Part shown: one piece after another, positions 34,801-39,201 of the stretch
How the letters are laid out: every line of letters starts with the position of its first letter
How positions within the stretch are numbered: position 1 is the first letter of the stretch
Origin: Epibacterium sp. Ofav1-8
GTDB taxonomy: Bacteria > Pseudomonadota > Alphaproteobacteria > Rhodobacterales > Rhodobacteraceae
Assembly: GCF_022348185.1 (NCBI RefSeq)
Contig: NZ_JAKRFD010000021.1
Span: 1 to 39,328, forward strand
DNA length: 39,328 nucleotides
Direction of reading: 5' to 3'
Made by a program: the position numbers and the translations under genes
The notes under the pieces: generated by a model
Seen by the model: only the letters and a program-made list of their open reading frames with translations
The model's database searches: none
What the model was told of the DNA's origin: nothing

Positions 34801-37254
34801 GACCTTGTGATGGGCGGCTTTTTGACAGAGCTTCAGGCGCAAAAAATCGGCGCGCGTTTCCAAGTGTCTCAAAACCCCTTTGGGGCCGATATCGCCAACG
34901 CGCTGGCCAATGCGGCAGACGGGTCCGTTGTGATCCTGCACGGTGTGACAGACGACATCCCCGATGAGGCGCTGCTTGGCGTTATCAGCGGGGATATGGA
35001 GACAATTGGCATTCTCCCGGACGCGGTGTTCCAGATCGTTTCGCGCGACTACGTCGAGGCCAACTGGAATGATCTGCGCGACTACATCGTGTCGCATCCC
35101 ACTGCCGTTCAGGTCCTGGAGGACGCTGGATATCCAGCCAATCAAAACGTGCTGCACGACGTATCCAGCGATGCGGCAGCGATCTTTGCCGATATGTCGC
35201 ACATGGATGTCTTGGGGACCTTCGGTACCTCCCCCATGCCCTATGCCATCGTGAAAACAGAGGCGATGGAAGGCACGCAGGCGGCGCTCAGCAACCTGTC
35301 ACGCGTGGATGTCGTGGTGGGCGGTCAGGCGATCACCATATTGCAAGGCAACCTGGTCGGCGGGATTGATGGTTTTGGCGACATAATCGCACAGAACTTC
35401 GCGGCGTCGGATTTCCTGAACGAACAGCAAATCCGGACGATGCTGAACGGCCTCAATGACAGCCGGATCGACGTCAACATGATCGTGGCACAGGCCTATC
35501 AGCCGGGCGGAGTCTACGATCTGGACCAAAACATTGACCGGATGGTTACCGCTGACAGCCCGCTGATCGCGATTGATCTGGCGGCGTTGCTGGAAAGCCC
35601 GTTAGCCGAAAGCGAAAGCGTTATCAGTGATCTGACGAACGTCAGCACCTCAAGCTGGTCGCGCGGGATTGTATCGCCGCAAAGCCTGCTGGTGGATCGT
35701 GACGCGTTCATCGCGATGTTGGCAGAGGCGAACCAGTCGCTGGGTGCGGATCAACAGATCGGGCTCTATGATCTGCTGGCAAGTACCGAGTTCCTGCAAG
35801 TACCGCCGCAGGTCCACGACATGGTGGCTGACGCCCAGAACGGCGATCTCGTCGAGCTTTTGGAAGGAACGTCGGCGCGTTTCATCGGGGTCTTGCTGGA
35901 AGATCTGCAAATCCCACTGGCCAGCTTGGTTCAGGCCGGCATGGTGCTTGGTGCGATGGACAGGGCCGACGGAGGCCGCATGGTCATCTTGCGCAACGAA
36001 GCGGTGCGGCGCGGCATGGTCGAGAATCCTGCGGGATGGACGGCTGACGGGTACGGCCTCCTGCAAGAGCTCGTCGCTGTGGGTGCCGATCCTGCGCTCA
36101 TCCAGCGAGTGGAAGCGGACCTTGTCCATGCCAAGCAGTTGTTCAACAACCGCGGGGCAAAGGTGATCGACTTCTTCGGCGATCTAGACGCGTTCATTGG
36201 TGAGGCCGGCGAAAGCGACAGCATCGTTTTGATCCGCAAATCCAAGCTCGACGCCTACGGCATCGAGCCCGGTACCGGGGATCAGGTCAGCGACCAATTT
36301 CTTGTCGATCCGGATGACAGCAGCGTGAAGTTCGTGGCCCTGAAAAAGAGCTATGCCGCATCGCTGGGTCTGATCCCGCTAGTGGCGGGTGCCGAAGAGG
36401 CGCAGGAGGTCTTCAACGATCACGGCTTTAACCTGCCGCCGGAGGTGGAGGTCATCCTTCCGCAACCTGTTGGCGACTTGCTCAATCAGTTGACCGCCGA
36501 ATTGGCCGCCAACCCGGAAAACGACCAGTTGATCTTTGCCAAGATCGGCGCGGTGCTTGACGGCGAGGTGACCCCGGGGAGCGGTGTCACGATCTTCGGT
36601 CCTGCTGATGCGGTGGGCTGGCTTGCGCCGGCGGGCAGTGTTCCGGCGGATGCCATGGCCGATGTTCGGGAAGTGGCAAAGCTGGTCGCGCAACTGGACG
36701 GAACACTGGCCGAACTTCAGGAACTTGCGCAACTGGTTCCCACCAGCCAGAACTTCCTGACCGAAGGGTACGGCGCTTTTGCCGCGCGGTATGCCCACGA
36801 AACCGATCAGGAGGTGTATTTCCTCGAAGGCTTCGTGTTCCCTGGCACCGAAGGGATGAGTGACGCAGCCGTGCTGGGCTACCTGCCGGCAACCGACACC
36901 TCCGGATCGGTGACCATTGTGCTATCGAAGTTCTTCGAAGACGGCTGGAACCCACAGATGGGCTACAGCGGCGTGGTTTCGGCAGAACAGCTGGTGGAAC
37001 GTTACGGCAGCCTGCTGCCCGACGGCCTGCTGGATCGGATCAGCACAGAGCATGATGATCTGATCGAAGATAACCAGCCAGCGTTTTCTGGACTGTCGAG
37101 CGACATCGACGATGCCGCAGCACTTCTGGACGCCGAAACCAACCAGGCGCTGGACGCCAGCGGCGCGAGTGGTTTGGCATCCGACGATGCAACAGCAGTC
37201 CTGATCGACGACGGTGTGCCCTCAGATCCAGCCGAAGATCAGTTCGCGGCATAA
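22876..37254 (+). CDS. Giant type I-secreted repeat protein with asymmetric RTX-like beta-roll (4792 aa)
   Basis: One unbroken 14.4-kb frame, start supported by AAAGGAA 7 bp upstream. No Sec signal peptide and, on reading, no cysteine, both usual for type I substrates. Order of parts: residues 1-29 leader helix; ~30-1060 about 54 coils of an 18-residue repeat; ~1061-1230 a helical/coiled-coil insert rich in Asp/Glu/Ala; ~1233-1584 about 19 more coils; ~1596-1925 a second helical, Ala/Asp/Gln-rich region; 1926-1975 classical RTX nonapeptides followed by a haemolysin-type calcium-binding-related domain (to ~2042); then ~2750 residues including divergent tandem modules; acidic C-terminus ending DQFAA. 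The hlyC-hlyB-hlyD genes upstream are the probable acylation and export machinery. I see no protease, lipase or pore-forming motif; role unknown, possibly adhesin, S-layer-like or matrix protein. Confidence 0.92.
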   Translation: MGFLGNIWDDVKSAASAVSDFIESFDPYQHGGSGNDRMKAYNLYVYMNGHGGDDVMHSIAGWADVYGGSGNDYIRAIGGDNDLFGGSGNDVIYGYGGSNYVEGGTGSDYVKVVGGTNKVYGGDGHDDIHAYGLTNYIVGGDGDDRITAYAADNALHGGSGHDRIKAIAFGNYIDAGTGNDTVDALAASNTVYLRSGHDYAQLEGGRNKAYGESGNDTINAYGLTNYIDGGSGDDFITAWAADNALHGGSGDDTIRAFAAGNYIDAGDDDDEVEVKGISNKVYLGKGNDEVDAKGGLNNVYGGSGHDTITADGGSNKIYGESGHDEIDADGGLNYIHAGSGTNKIRARGIKNTVRADGGSDWLKAYAAENDINLGNGNNRAYLLAGKNKFVSGTGNDHIEADGLYNDIHTGSGDDYIKTLGAYNKIRAMGGDNDVYAGGAYNEIDTGVGADKVRAVAFGNDISTSYGDDTVEAIAGGNVIDTSASNNSYYNTQSDRDHVTALGGGNTVRTGFDDDHIEVAGIGNEVEAGTGNDTIRAIGGVNLIDAGNGHNDVLSIAGYADILAGSGNDTITAMALVNDVDAGDGHNRIITGGAVNNVDVGTGNDTVIAAGIYNDVDAGTGNNRAVLAGAVNRYSGGGHRDEVVTAGLVNFVSSSGGNDTVIAAGAYNDIDLRGNAGDIVIAGGLYNNINAHDGNNTIISAGGVNVATAGSGNDVMLGVGGVNKFEAGEGNNTLVGLGRVNYLRARNGDDVMVGAGLVNIILAGSGDNALAAVGGVNVIKAGTGDDVAVAAGLVNTLQLNGGDNIAVAVGGVNVVTTKEGDDIAVSVGGVNYADLGEGDNLSVQLGGVNYVNTGAGDDIAVSAGGLSIQRLGDGDNVAVAVGGVNTTFTGSGEDIIVQGGGINVAFSGAGDDIVVAAGAGNLLDAGAGDDIIVSAGLANVQFGGAGDDVMVGLGQANVMMGDASLDMDDIKAGFVLKSQASDGEDIMVGGGQLNVMIGGGNNDVMVGGGQLNVMVGDALLGGDYDGNDIMVGGGQLNIMAGGGREDLVIGGGQMNIILGDGLASAVQDMIGSLDNFLGTAGFEALFGSQLSGMLGEMQAVVEEKKNDIDAAIAGVKAQSDALQVYVNNAIDSVTGDIQAEIDKAQAAVNYQLDALNPAPEGTTNPAEDAEGLIEDANGAVDGVQEDIDRVAEDVKNRVNETIERTEEKITEAMLAALDSGGQFLADLLGGTQFDGDDYLVGGGQHNIMIGGGGDDVMIGGGQNNFMLGGAGHDAMIGGGENNMMSGDAGNDYMLGGGRNNRMFGGAGLDFMIGGGQQNFMDAGSGSDVVIGGGVDNTINAGSGNDIVIGGGQNVILDAGEGDDVLLGGGQNTTVTGGAGDDLLLVGGQNNMLDAGEGDDIAVVGGADNALVGGAGADLLIAGGQSVVVDGGADDDVVIAAGQNAFASGGTGDDLVIGAGQNVVLDGGAGADLLFAAGASTTVLGRAGDDIAIAAGAGGVLDGGAGNDAFIVAGTEYQVSGGTGDDLVVATGTKNQLLGGAGNDFMVGIGSDNSFLGGANDDTILTMDDAAIASGGDGADTVRGFGWGIIGTVLSGELTAKFEPVIDVVQDKISVVFDSIDDTISMVTSKLTDALDTLMARISAFDFSRLNPLNYDPETGLTPVSEKVANAVDAAEDAEHAAGDAAAGADSAQDSADQAHADANDSKASADNQKTSADGQIADAEDEGDAAQDGETNGSFSGDAADKQADLEAGKAEQAAAEAEAQAGHGGTSDVEDEAAAYESDAAQKQQEAQTELDKKAQAGPEANDFLGDVAAKAGGLLDQLSSITSQLAALDVVGKLEEGIGTDLPIDNPFDIPTDHLSTAMDLITQARSALDQLSNIETILGDLGLDAIRDTLQDLAGDAVDPLYGAIMSELGDVFGEIHDTLTGDAGNDTLEGGFGNDTLIGGAGDDHYIYQVGDGDDVIRENGSGNDMIEITTQNLFGLDLGKVDLDDLTFEKTDGNLIIRLASGLGGSITIEDMEGAGKVETLRLRDGDDFTDYTLDELYAQATDLDFEAWQDQYVAFLEVIAEQDAGDVALMSSEQHVTFLSQVEALVNGTQEVYFAQLDLVDEHGPLLASADTGGDGQTASDATDPDFHDNAPSSSTTAERDTFASLKEELLAVLADESILAQAQSKDGSDIVAVDKKKMDALLKELHAITGQPVDEIGEILFNGPIGADAIKKALSEGASDLSGEVSAEFGEDSGLAVDLMSQALVSALGGMISKHHEAVVDAATKPGSDAVKLFEEAALAEAQALFDLSHDEFVALLKTSGAIINGDLSSVEGVAKTGAALSEGFAAFDPGGAFGKLQLQDWFKRGEIVNKAFTDIAALDDKYSDLGIAGMSSLQSIETYNQLADLANGLKSVGAGGKGAKKAPIPEHILSNSDTVAKIADLKDGIDVVVLYGDHAADAGNAFLGYLTNPSDLVAKDFDPSDLPELAGSVAAAVKGGKGNAALIALEVVDQYVDAAKYSVMTRAEAEAKGLMKFAVSEQEVARVMSFHTPLSLSPAHMLKALGEMFEGTLSLESLPPELASKIFAMDANANALSEALAQADESLIMLERSVENGPINGGIEALQGLPADAIIGGDLGGNIVIDGVSKVATRQFFFVKAKYLREVEEIIENNYLGWDIIDHDDVGELAQNEFKDIIGDQASEFAEKFTDNAVGVNAEIEIISENNTFFFILDGGPAGPLAEEALDQLFDNHTGDPNQIYFTEAGDFISGGRQYRMVRAHVLDPALAGLDLDGSQTIADIQLSITQALTQSPDDTTDQVAPQLADSVTQAIGKLHELLSTHLAHIAPGALHEAEGQGLVGVASKDVISDILNGLLASGQIDQQMADEIGLKLLDHQSDAFANANQALLEAHGTGTKVMVMTADAHEKLGLTDADTITPLLDPETGELVYVVKAASIHELGLSAEGILPDEKAADVLEDATGQALNGLAGDLLATLAEDLDTLKRIVLNPGDRPLAFVEVENDNFTDAALGDFVEIDLGGFRFDGRSFRVMQLKADSELDADLLSPLFLDALAASGGSLVDGQDMQDLLVGLAQTAYLNEAQARLIAAKLLPEQNPFMTTLAQDLNDADGVGSLVAIKAAHLGDLSQLPDGIVHAIIGNREGIAETETMKRTYRADVPKGFFDAFDTDHPNALFNQRFDYEFEGTTYQVWIDGGGVPRAQHVFEWTKLVDLDLKANGFVLMDRDTALSLGLRDKIESGHLLDTLLKESLSYSAYDAVAEKVSYAADNIAQLASLADFGADGVTMHLIELDGTAGILSDFADGGFTDNNIADQDLLTTGKTLGEFILGDKRYGVWIDFDDGAPLHPALTSLKVSPGELSGLLAEVLVQAGDTSPLSDAGLEHLFGVSEWAGADDYVDDMTAMLALDDIVVVQADVLGLEGSMGANASALQTGDEANIHFASYVTLEGARVYVINKASLDAGKVEFFEGTQAYPAARFLQDMKALLAGGVDLDTLASKVQGPDQAALDAYDAINAAGEDGVMIVASAMAKTLDAGDVLTTFSLDGQTYAVVDSVAGAVNQTVSNAVLDQAEVDALLSQLNLPARLNDEIVTAEEKAPLSDPSEMLSFFKAMLDMDVAEGAAFNLSMISDKVLFEANAGSDVEFRFLDTTKPFFKYSDLLEFDGSQDAGFFDDPTFLKLGFEGMAEMNDYITRQGHFAVDGNGTQLHKLSIGNAEFVAMSLFADEMGAGATLLDKLQDGEVLSAKLIEIAVKDLHAAGSLTEEEMFTLFARLNFKQSASAQSAIEAVLQDGSDIILIDYDTHAQFDLGNLAGAVMHGVLQNAEGAPVIAMSASSLMKAGATDVLVSVADSHATRETLEFLADSYLRNMIGANPVQSNKLLGDITAPDVGKFAEMFVGLASILSGGPLDHAFVAVKAGAEGALASLVDGGLAEKVGVDSFGTTAFYSVSSGSIDSIPSSAFASGDVLGALLGDLVMGGFLTELQAQKIGARFQVSQNPFGADIANALANAADGSVVILHGVTDDIPDEALLGVISGDMETIGILPDAVFQIVSRDYVEANWNDLRDYIVSHPTAVQVLEDAGYPANQNVLHDVSSDAAAIFADMSHMDVLGTFGTSPMPYAIVKTEAMEGTQAALSNLSRVDVVVGGQAITILQGNLVGGIDGFGDIIAQNFAASDFLNEQQIRTMLNGLNDSRIDVNMIVAQAYQPGGVYDLDQNIDRMVTADSPLIAIDLAALLESPLAESESVISDLTNVSTSSWSRGIVSPQSLLVDRDAFIAMLAEANQSLGADQQIGLYDLLASTEFLQVPPQVHDMVADAQNGDLVELLEGTSARFIGVLLEDLQIPLASLVQAGMVLGAMDRADGGRMVILRNEAVRRGMVENPAGWTADGYGLLQELVAVGADPALIQRVEADLVHAKQLFNNRGAKVIDFFGDLDAFIGEAGESDSIVLIRKSKLDAYGIEPGTGDQVSDQFLVDPDDSSVKFVALKKSYAASLGLIPLVAGAEEAQEVFNDHGFNLPPEVEVILPQPVGDLLNQLTAELAANPENDQLIFAKIGAVLDGEVTPGSGVTIFGPADAVGWLAPAGSVPADAMADVREVAKLVAQLDGTLAELQELAQLVPTSQNFLTEGYGAFAARYAHETDQEVYFLEGFVFPGTEGMSDAAVLGYLPATDTSGSVTIVLSKFFEDGWNPQMGYSGVVSAEQLVERYGSLLPDGLLDRISTEHDDLIEDNQPAFSGLSSDIDDAAALLDAETNQALDASGASGLASDDATAVLIDDGVPSDPAEDQFAA
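22963..26055 (+). repeat. 18-residue repeat block 1 of the giant protein (about 54 units)
   Basis: The protein reads in register as xUxGGxGxDxUxAxGGxN, U being hydrophobic. Examples are DVYGGSGNDYIRAIGGDN, NVYGGSGHDTITADGGSN and VIKAGTGDDVAVAAGLVN. Eighteen residues is one full RTX beta-roll coil of two nonapeptide turns. The first turn keeps GGxGxD; the second aligns as AxGGxNxUx, with Asn in the Asp position. Spacing is almost invariant over 1000 residues, with a few coils lengthened (near 24310-24370, 25755-25835, 25915-25955). Early coils are polar; later ones drift to MVGGGQLN. At DNA level the units are well diverged, so this is not a recent expansion. Confidence 0.9.
26572..27627 (+). 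repeat. 18-residue repeat block 2 of the giant protein (about 19 units)
   Basis: After a helical insert the same coil returns with a GGGQN flavour: DVMIGGGQNNFMLGGAGH, DIVIGGGQNVILDAGEGD, DLVIGAGQNVVLDGGAGA. GGxGxD turns again alternate with GGGQN turns. Some coils are 17 or 19 residues. Residues after ~1584 leave the pattern. The Asn/Gln-Asn face continues the ladder of block 1. Confidence 0.88.
28651..28995 (+). repeat. Classical RTX nonapeptides and haemolysin-type Ca-binding-related domain
   Basis: Residues 1926-1975 contain back-to-back GGxGxDxUx nonapeptides (LTGDAGNDTLEGGFGNDTL, then IGGAGDDHY, DGDDVIREN). They are followed by LTFEKTDGNLIIRLASG, then SITIEDMEG and LRLRDGDDFTDYT, the pattern of the PF06594-type domain that usually ends RTX proteins. 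In canonical RTX exports this lies close to the C-terminal secretion signal; here it is in the middle of the chain, with 2750 residues after it. Confidence 0.85.
31138..35370 (+). repeat. Divergent tandem modules in the C-terminal half of the giant protein
   Basis: At least seven diverged modules of roughly 170-300 residues can be recognised by three recurring landmarks. (1) A beta-hairpin: FISGGRQYRMVRAHVL (~2756), FRFDGRSFRVMQL (~3028), FILGDKRYGVWI (3331), FSLDGQTYAVVDSV (3546), LSIGNAEFVAMSL (3713), and weaker ones near 3946 and 4146. (2) A helical pair such as LLASGQIDQQMADEIGLKLL, LAQTAYLNEAQARLIAAKLL or LVMGGFLTELQAQKIGARF. (3) A short strand after NPF-type sequence, such as KVMVMTADAHEKLGL, SLVAIKAAHLGDL, DIILIDYDTHAQF. 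Boundaries are approximate. I do not recognise the family. Confidence 0.65.
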
Positions 37255-37289
37255 CGTCGCCATTAGGTTGTCACCTGCGGTATTAACAC

Positions 37290-37320
37290 GGGATGAGCCC
37301 CGTTTCTCAGGGCTCATCCC
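37290..37320 (+). terminator. Strong hairpin after the giant gene
   Basis: GGGATGAGCCC (37290-37300) and GGGCTCATCCC (37310-37320) form a perfect 11-bp stem with a 9-nt loop, 36 bp after the giant gene's stop codon. There is no T-run after it, so it may act as a weak terminator or as an RNA 3'-end stabiliser. It separates the giant gene from the anti-sigma-like gene, which has its own promoter motif. Confidence 0.7.
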
Positions 37321-37416
37321 AATGCAAGTTCGGGGCGCACGTCATCTCCGCTCCCAATACGCTTGGTAGCTCGCATGAAAGGATGCAATCTAAACGCGAT
37401 TTATTTTGGTATTCCG

Positions 37417-37446
37417 GGAATAGAGCTGCAAGCTCGAGCGTATTAA
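37417..37446 (+). promoter_or_regulatory. ECF-type promoter motif GGAATA-N16-CGTATTAA of the anti-sigma-like gene
   Basis: GGAATA at 37417-37422, 16 bp, CGTATTAA at 37439-37446. It matches the minus-strand site at 14153-14182 upstream of the paralogous gene and four other sites. The expected transcript start near 37453 precedes the ATG at 37513 by about 60 nt. Confidence 0.65.
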
Positions 37447-37512
37447 CTATAGCAAGGCCATGTATTGGCACCACTATCAGCCATTATGGCCGGACTTTGC
37501 AAAGGTCAAAGC

Positions 37513-38283
37513 ATGTCAGACAATACAGAAAGACTGTCCGCCTTTATAGACGGTGAGCTCCCCGCAAAGGAGTGTGAGGAACTCAAGGCGGAACTCGTCG
37601 TCGATTCAGTCCTCCGCGCAGAGCTTCAAGAGCTTCAACGCGCGAATGATGCGGCCAGCCGAGCATTCGACGAAATGCTGAAAGTTTCGGTTCCGCCTTC
37701 GCTAGTTGCTGCTATTCAGTCCTATCAACCACAAACGGCCTCAAACCAGAACTACGCGCCAAGAGCAGCGTGGTATTTAGGTATTGCCGCGTCGGTGCTG
37801 ATCGCACTCTTCTTAGGTTACGGAGTGGGCGTATCAACTTCCCCGACCCTCATGGCATCCAATGGTGGTTGGTTGGAGGATATCGCTGACTACCACGCCG
37901 TTTACGAGGGTCAAAAGCGCCACCTGGTTGAGGTGTCCGCCACTGAATCCGATCACATCGAAACTTGGCTGGGCAAGACGGTCGGCGTTGAGTTCACGAC
38001 GCCAGACTTGAGTGATTTTGGTTTGACTTATCAGGGTGCGCGTTTGCTTGTAGCGACTGGTAAACCTGTTGCACAATTGATCTATACTGATGTTGATGGC
38101 GTAGTCGTCGCTTTGTGCATGATCGCCGCGAAAGAAGCCGATCAACTGGATTTCGCGAGTCAAATGATAAACGGCTACCAGATGACGAGTTGGAACAGAG
38201 GCAATGCAGGCTATGTCGTCGTCACCTCCGCCAGCAAAGAAGGTGTCCAAGAGATCGCAAAAAACGTTCAACAACAAGTCTGA
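37513..38283 (+). CDS. Anti-sigma-factor-like single-pass membrane protein
   Basis: A 256-residue protein from ATG 37513 (AAAGG 7 bp upstream; the longer ATG at 37465 adds an unlikely leader). The N-terminal ~85 residues (TERLSAFIDGELPAKECEEL, then KAELVVDSVLRAELQELQRA) have the layout of an anti-sigma domain (LxxYLDGEL...), without a zinc-binding HxxxCxxC. One transmembrane helix follows (YLGIAASVLIALFLGYGVGV), then a periplasmic domain of ~150 residues with RHLVEVSATESDHIETWLGK, TTPDLSDFGLTYQGARLL and PVAQLIYTD. The frameshifted gene at 13310-14114 is its paralogue. It probably holds a sigma factor at the membrane and responds to a periplasmic signal (inference). No sigma factor gene adjoins it. 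Confidence 0.75.
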   Translation: MSDNTERLSAFIDGELPAKECEELKAELVVDSVLRAELQELQRANDAASRAFDEMLKVSVPPSLVAAIQSYQPQTASNQNYAPRAAWYLGIAASVLIALFLGYGVGVSTSPTLMASNGGWLEDIADYHAVYEGQKRHLVEVSATESDHIETWLGKTVGVEFTTPDLSDFGLTYQGARLLVATGKPVAQLIYTDVDGVVVALCMIAAKEADQLDFASQMINGYQMTSWNRGNAGYVVVTSASKEGVQEIAKNVQQQV

Positions 38284-38429
38284 TCGCTTCCAGAGCGCGG
38301 CGGGCTAACGCGTTCAAGCGGAGCGCTAGTCGGAGAATACATAGTGTTTTTGAACGCCGTAAGGAATTTTCCGCTAGTTTAATGCGAGGATCTGTCAAGC
38401 GACACGCAAATCGCCTGAAAGGTACCACG

Positions 38430-38473
38430 ATGAACCTCTTTACTTCTGCTGCAACTGTCCTTTGTGTTTGTAC
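38430..38473 (+). pseudogene. Possible gene start truncated by IS3 insertion
   Basis: An ATG at 38430, with GAAAGG 7 bp upstream, begins MNLFTSAATVLCVC, which looks like the beginning of a signal peptide, and runs straight into the IS3 left end at 38474. A weak version of the shared promoter motif (GGAATT at 38363, 16 bp, CGAGGA) lies 46 bp upstream. Only 14 codons remain, so this is tentative. Confidence 0.3.
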
Positions 38474-38553
38474 TGAGCTCCCCCCTGAATTTCGGACACT
38501 GACGTAAGCTTCGAATTGCTGTCTGTTGATCTTCGACACAGAGGAGATCAGAG

Positions 38554-38847
38554 ATGTCGAAACGGAAGAACCATTCGCCTGAGTTCAAGGCCAAGGTCGC
38601 GCTTGAGGCTTTGAAGGGCGAGCGGACTGTTGCAGAGCTGGCAAGCCAATTTGGCGTTCATCCGACGATGATCCACAGCTGGAAGCTTGCGCTCCTGGAG
38701 GGCGCGTCCGGCGTGTTCGAGCGTGGCGGCAATAAAACCCCGGAGATTGACGAAGAACAGGTCAAAGAATTGCACGCCAAGATCGGGGAGCTGGCCGTGG
38801 CCAATGATTTTTTGTCACGAAAGCTCAAGCCGTGGACCGGCAAGTGA
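38554..38847 (+). CDS. IS3-family transposase OrfA
   Basis: An intact 97-residue OrfA with helix-turn-helix SPEFKAKVALEALKGERTVA and ELASQFGVHPTMIHSWK and a C-terminal leucine-zipper-like region (VKELHAKIGELAVANDFLSR). It overlaps orfB by 16 bp in a different frame, the usual arrangement for programmed -1 frameshifting to make OrfAB. Confidence 0.92.
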   Translation: MSKRKNHSPEFKAKVALEALKGERTVAELASQFGVHPTMIHSWKLALLEGASGVFERGGNKTPEIDEEQVKELHAKIGELAVANDFLSRKLKPWTGK

Positions 38848-39201
38848 GGCGGAAAATGATCGAGCCTGCCAATGCCAATCTGCCCATTGGCAAGCAGTGC
38901 AAGCTGCTGTCGATCCCGCGGTCGTCGTTCTATTATCAACCCAAAGGCGAGACGGCTCTGAACCTGATGCTGATGCGTCGGATCGACGAACAGTTCCTGG
39001 AAACGCCGTTCTTCGGTGTGCGGCAGATGACCTGGCATCTGCGCAATGAGGGTCATTTGGTGAACGAAAAGCGGATCAGGCGGCTGATGAGGGTGATGGG
39101 GCTCATGCCGATCTACCAGAAGCCCAACACCAGCAAGGCAGCGAAGGGACACAAGACCTACCCCTATCTGCTGCGTGGTCTGCGGGTGGGGCGCCCGAAC
39201 C
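38832..39201 (+). pseudogene. IS3-family transposase OrfB, truncated
   Basis: The N-terminal ~120 residues of OrfB are present: KQCKLLSIPRSSFYYQPKGE, RRIDEQFLETPFFGVRQMTW, RIRRLMRVMGLMPIYQKPNT and the linker KTYPYLLRGLRVGRPN. The catalytic core (normally beginning QVWCADITY) is replaced from 39202 by the end of another element; the frame stops at 39233. The enzyme is inactive. Confidence 0.9.

Larger units (their letters stand above)
38474..39201 (+). mobile_element. IS3-family insertion sequence, truncated by a second element
   Basis: The left end is TGAGCTCCCCCCTGAATTTC at 38474, typical of an IS3-family terminal repeat. Inside are orfA and the first part of orfB. orfB is cut at 39201-39202, where the end of another IS3-type element begins, so the right half is absent from the window. 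Confidence 0.82.

Noticed and set aside
22876-37254. Giant protein as a MARTX-type toxin with effector domains
   Set aside because: I could not find cysteine-protease-domain, Rho-inactivation or actin-crosslinking motifs, and the protein appears to contain no cysteine at all.
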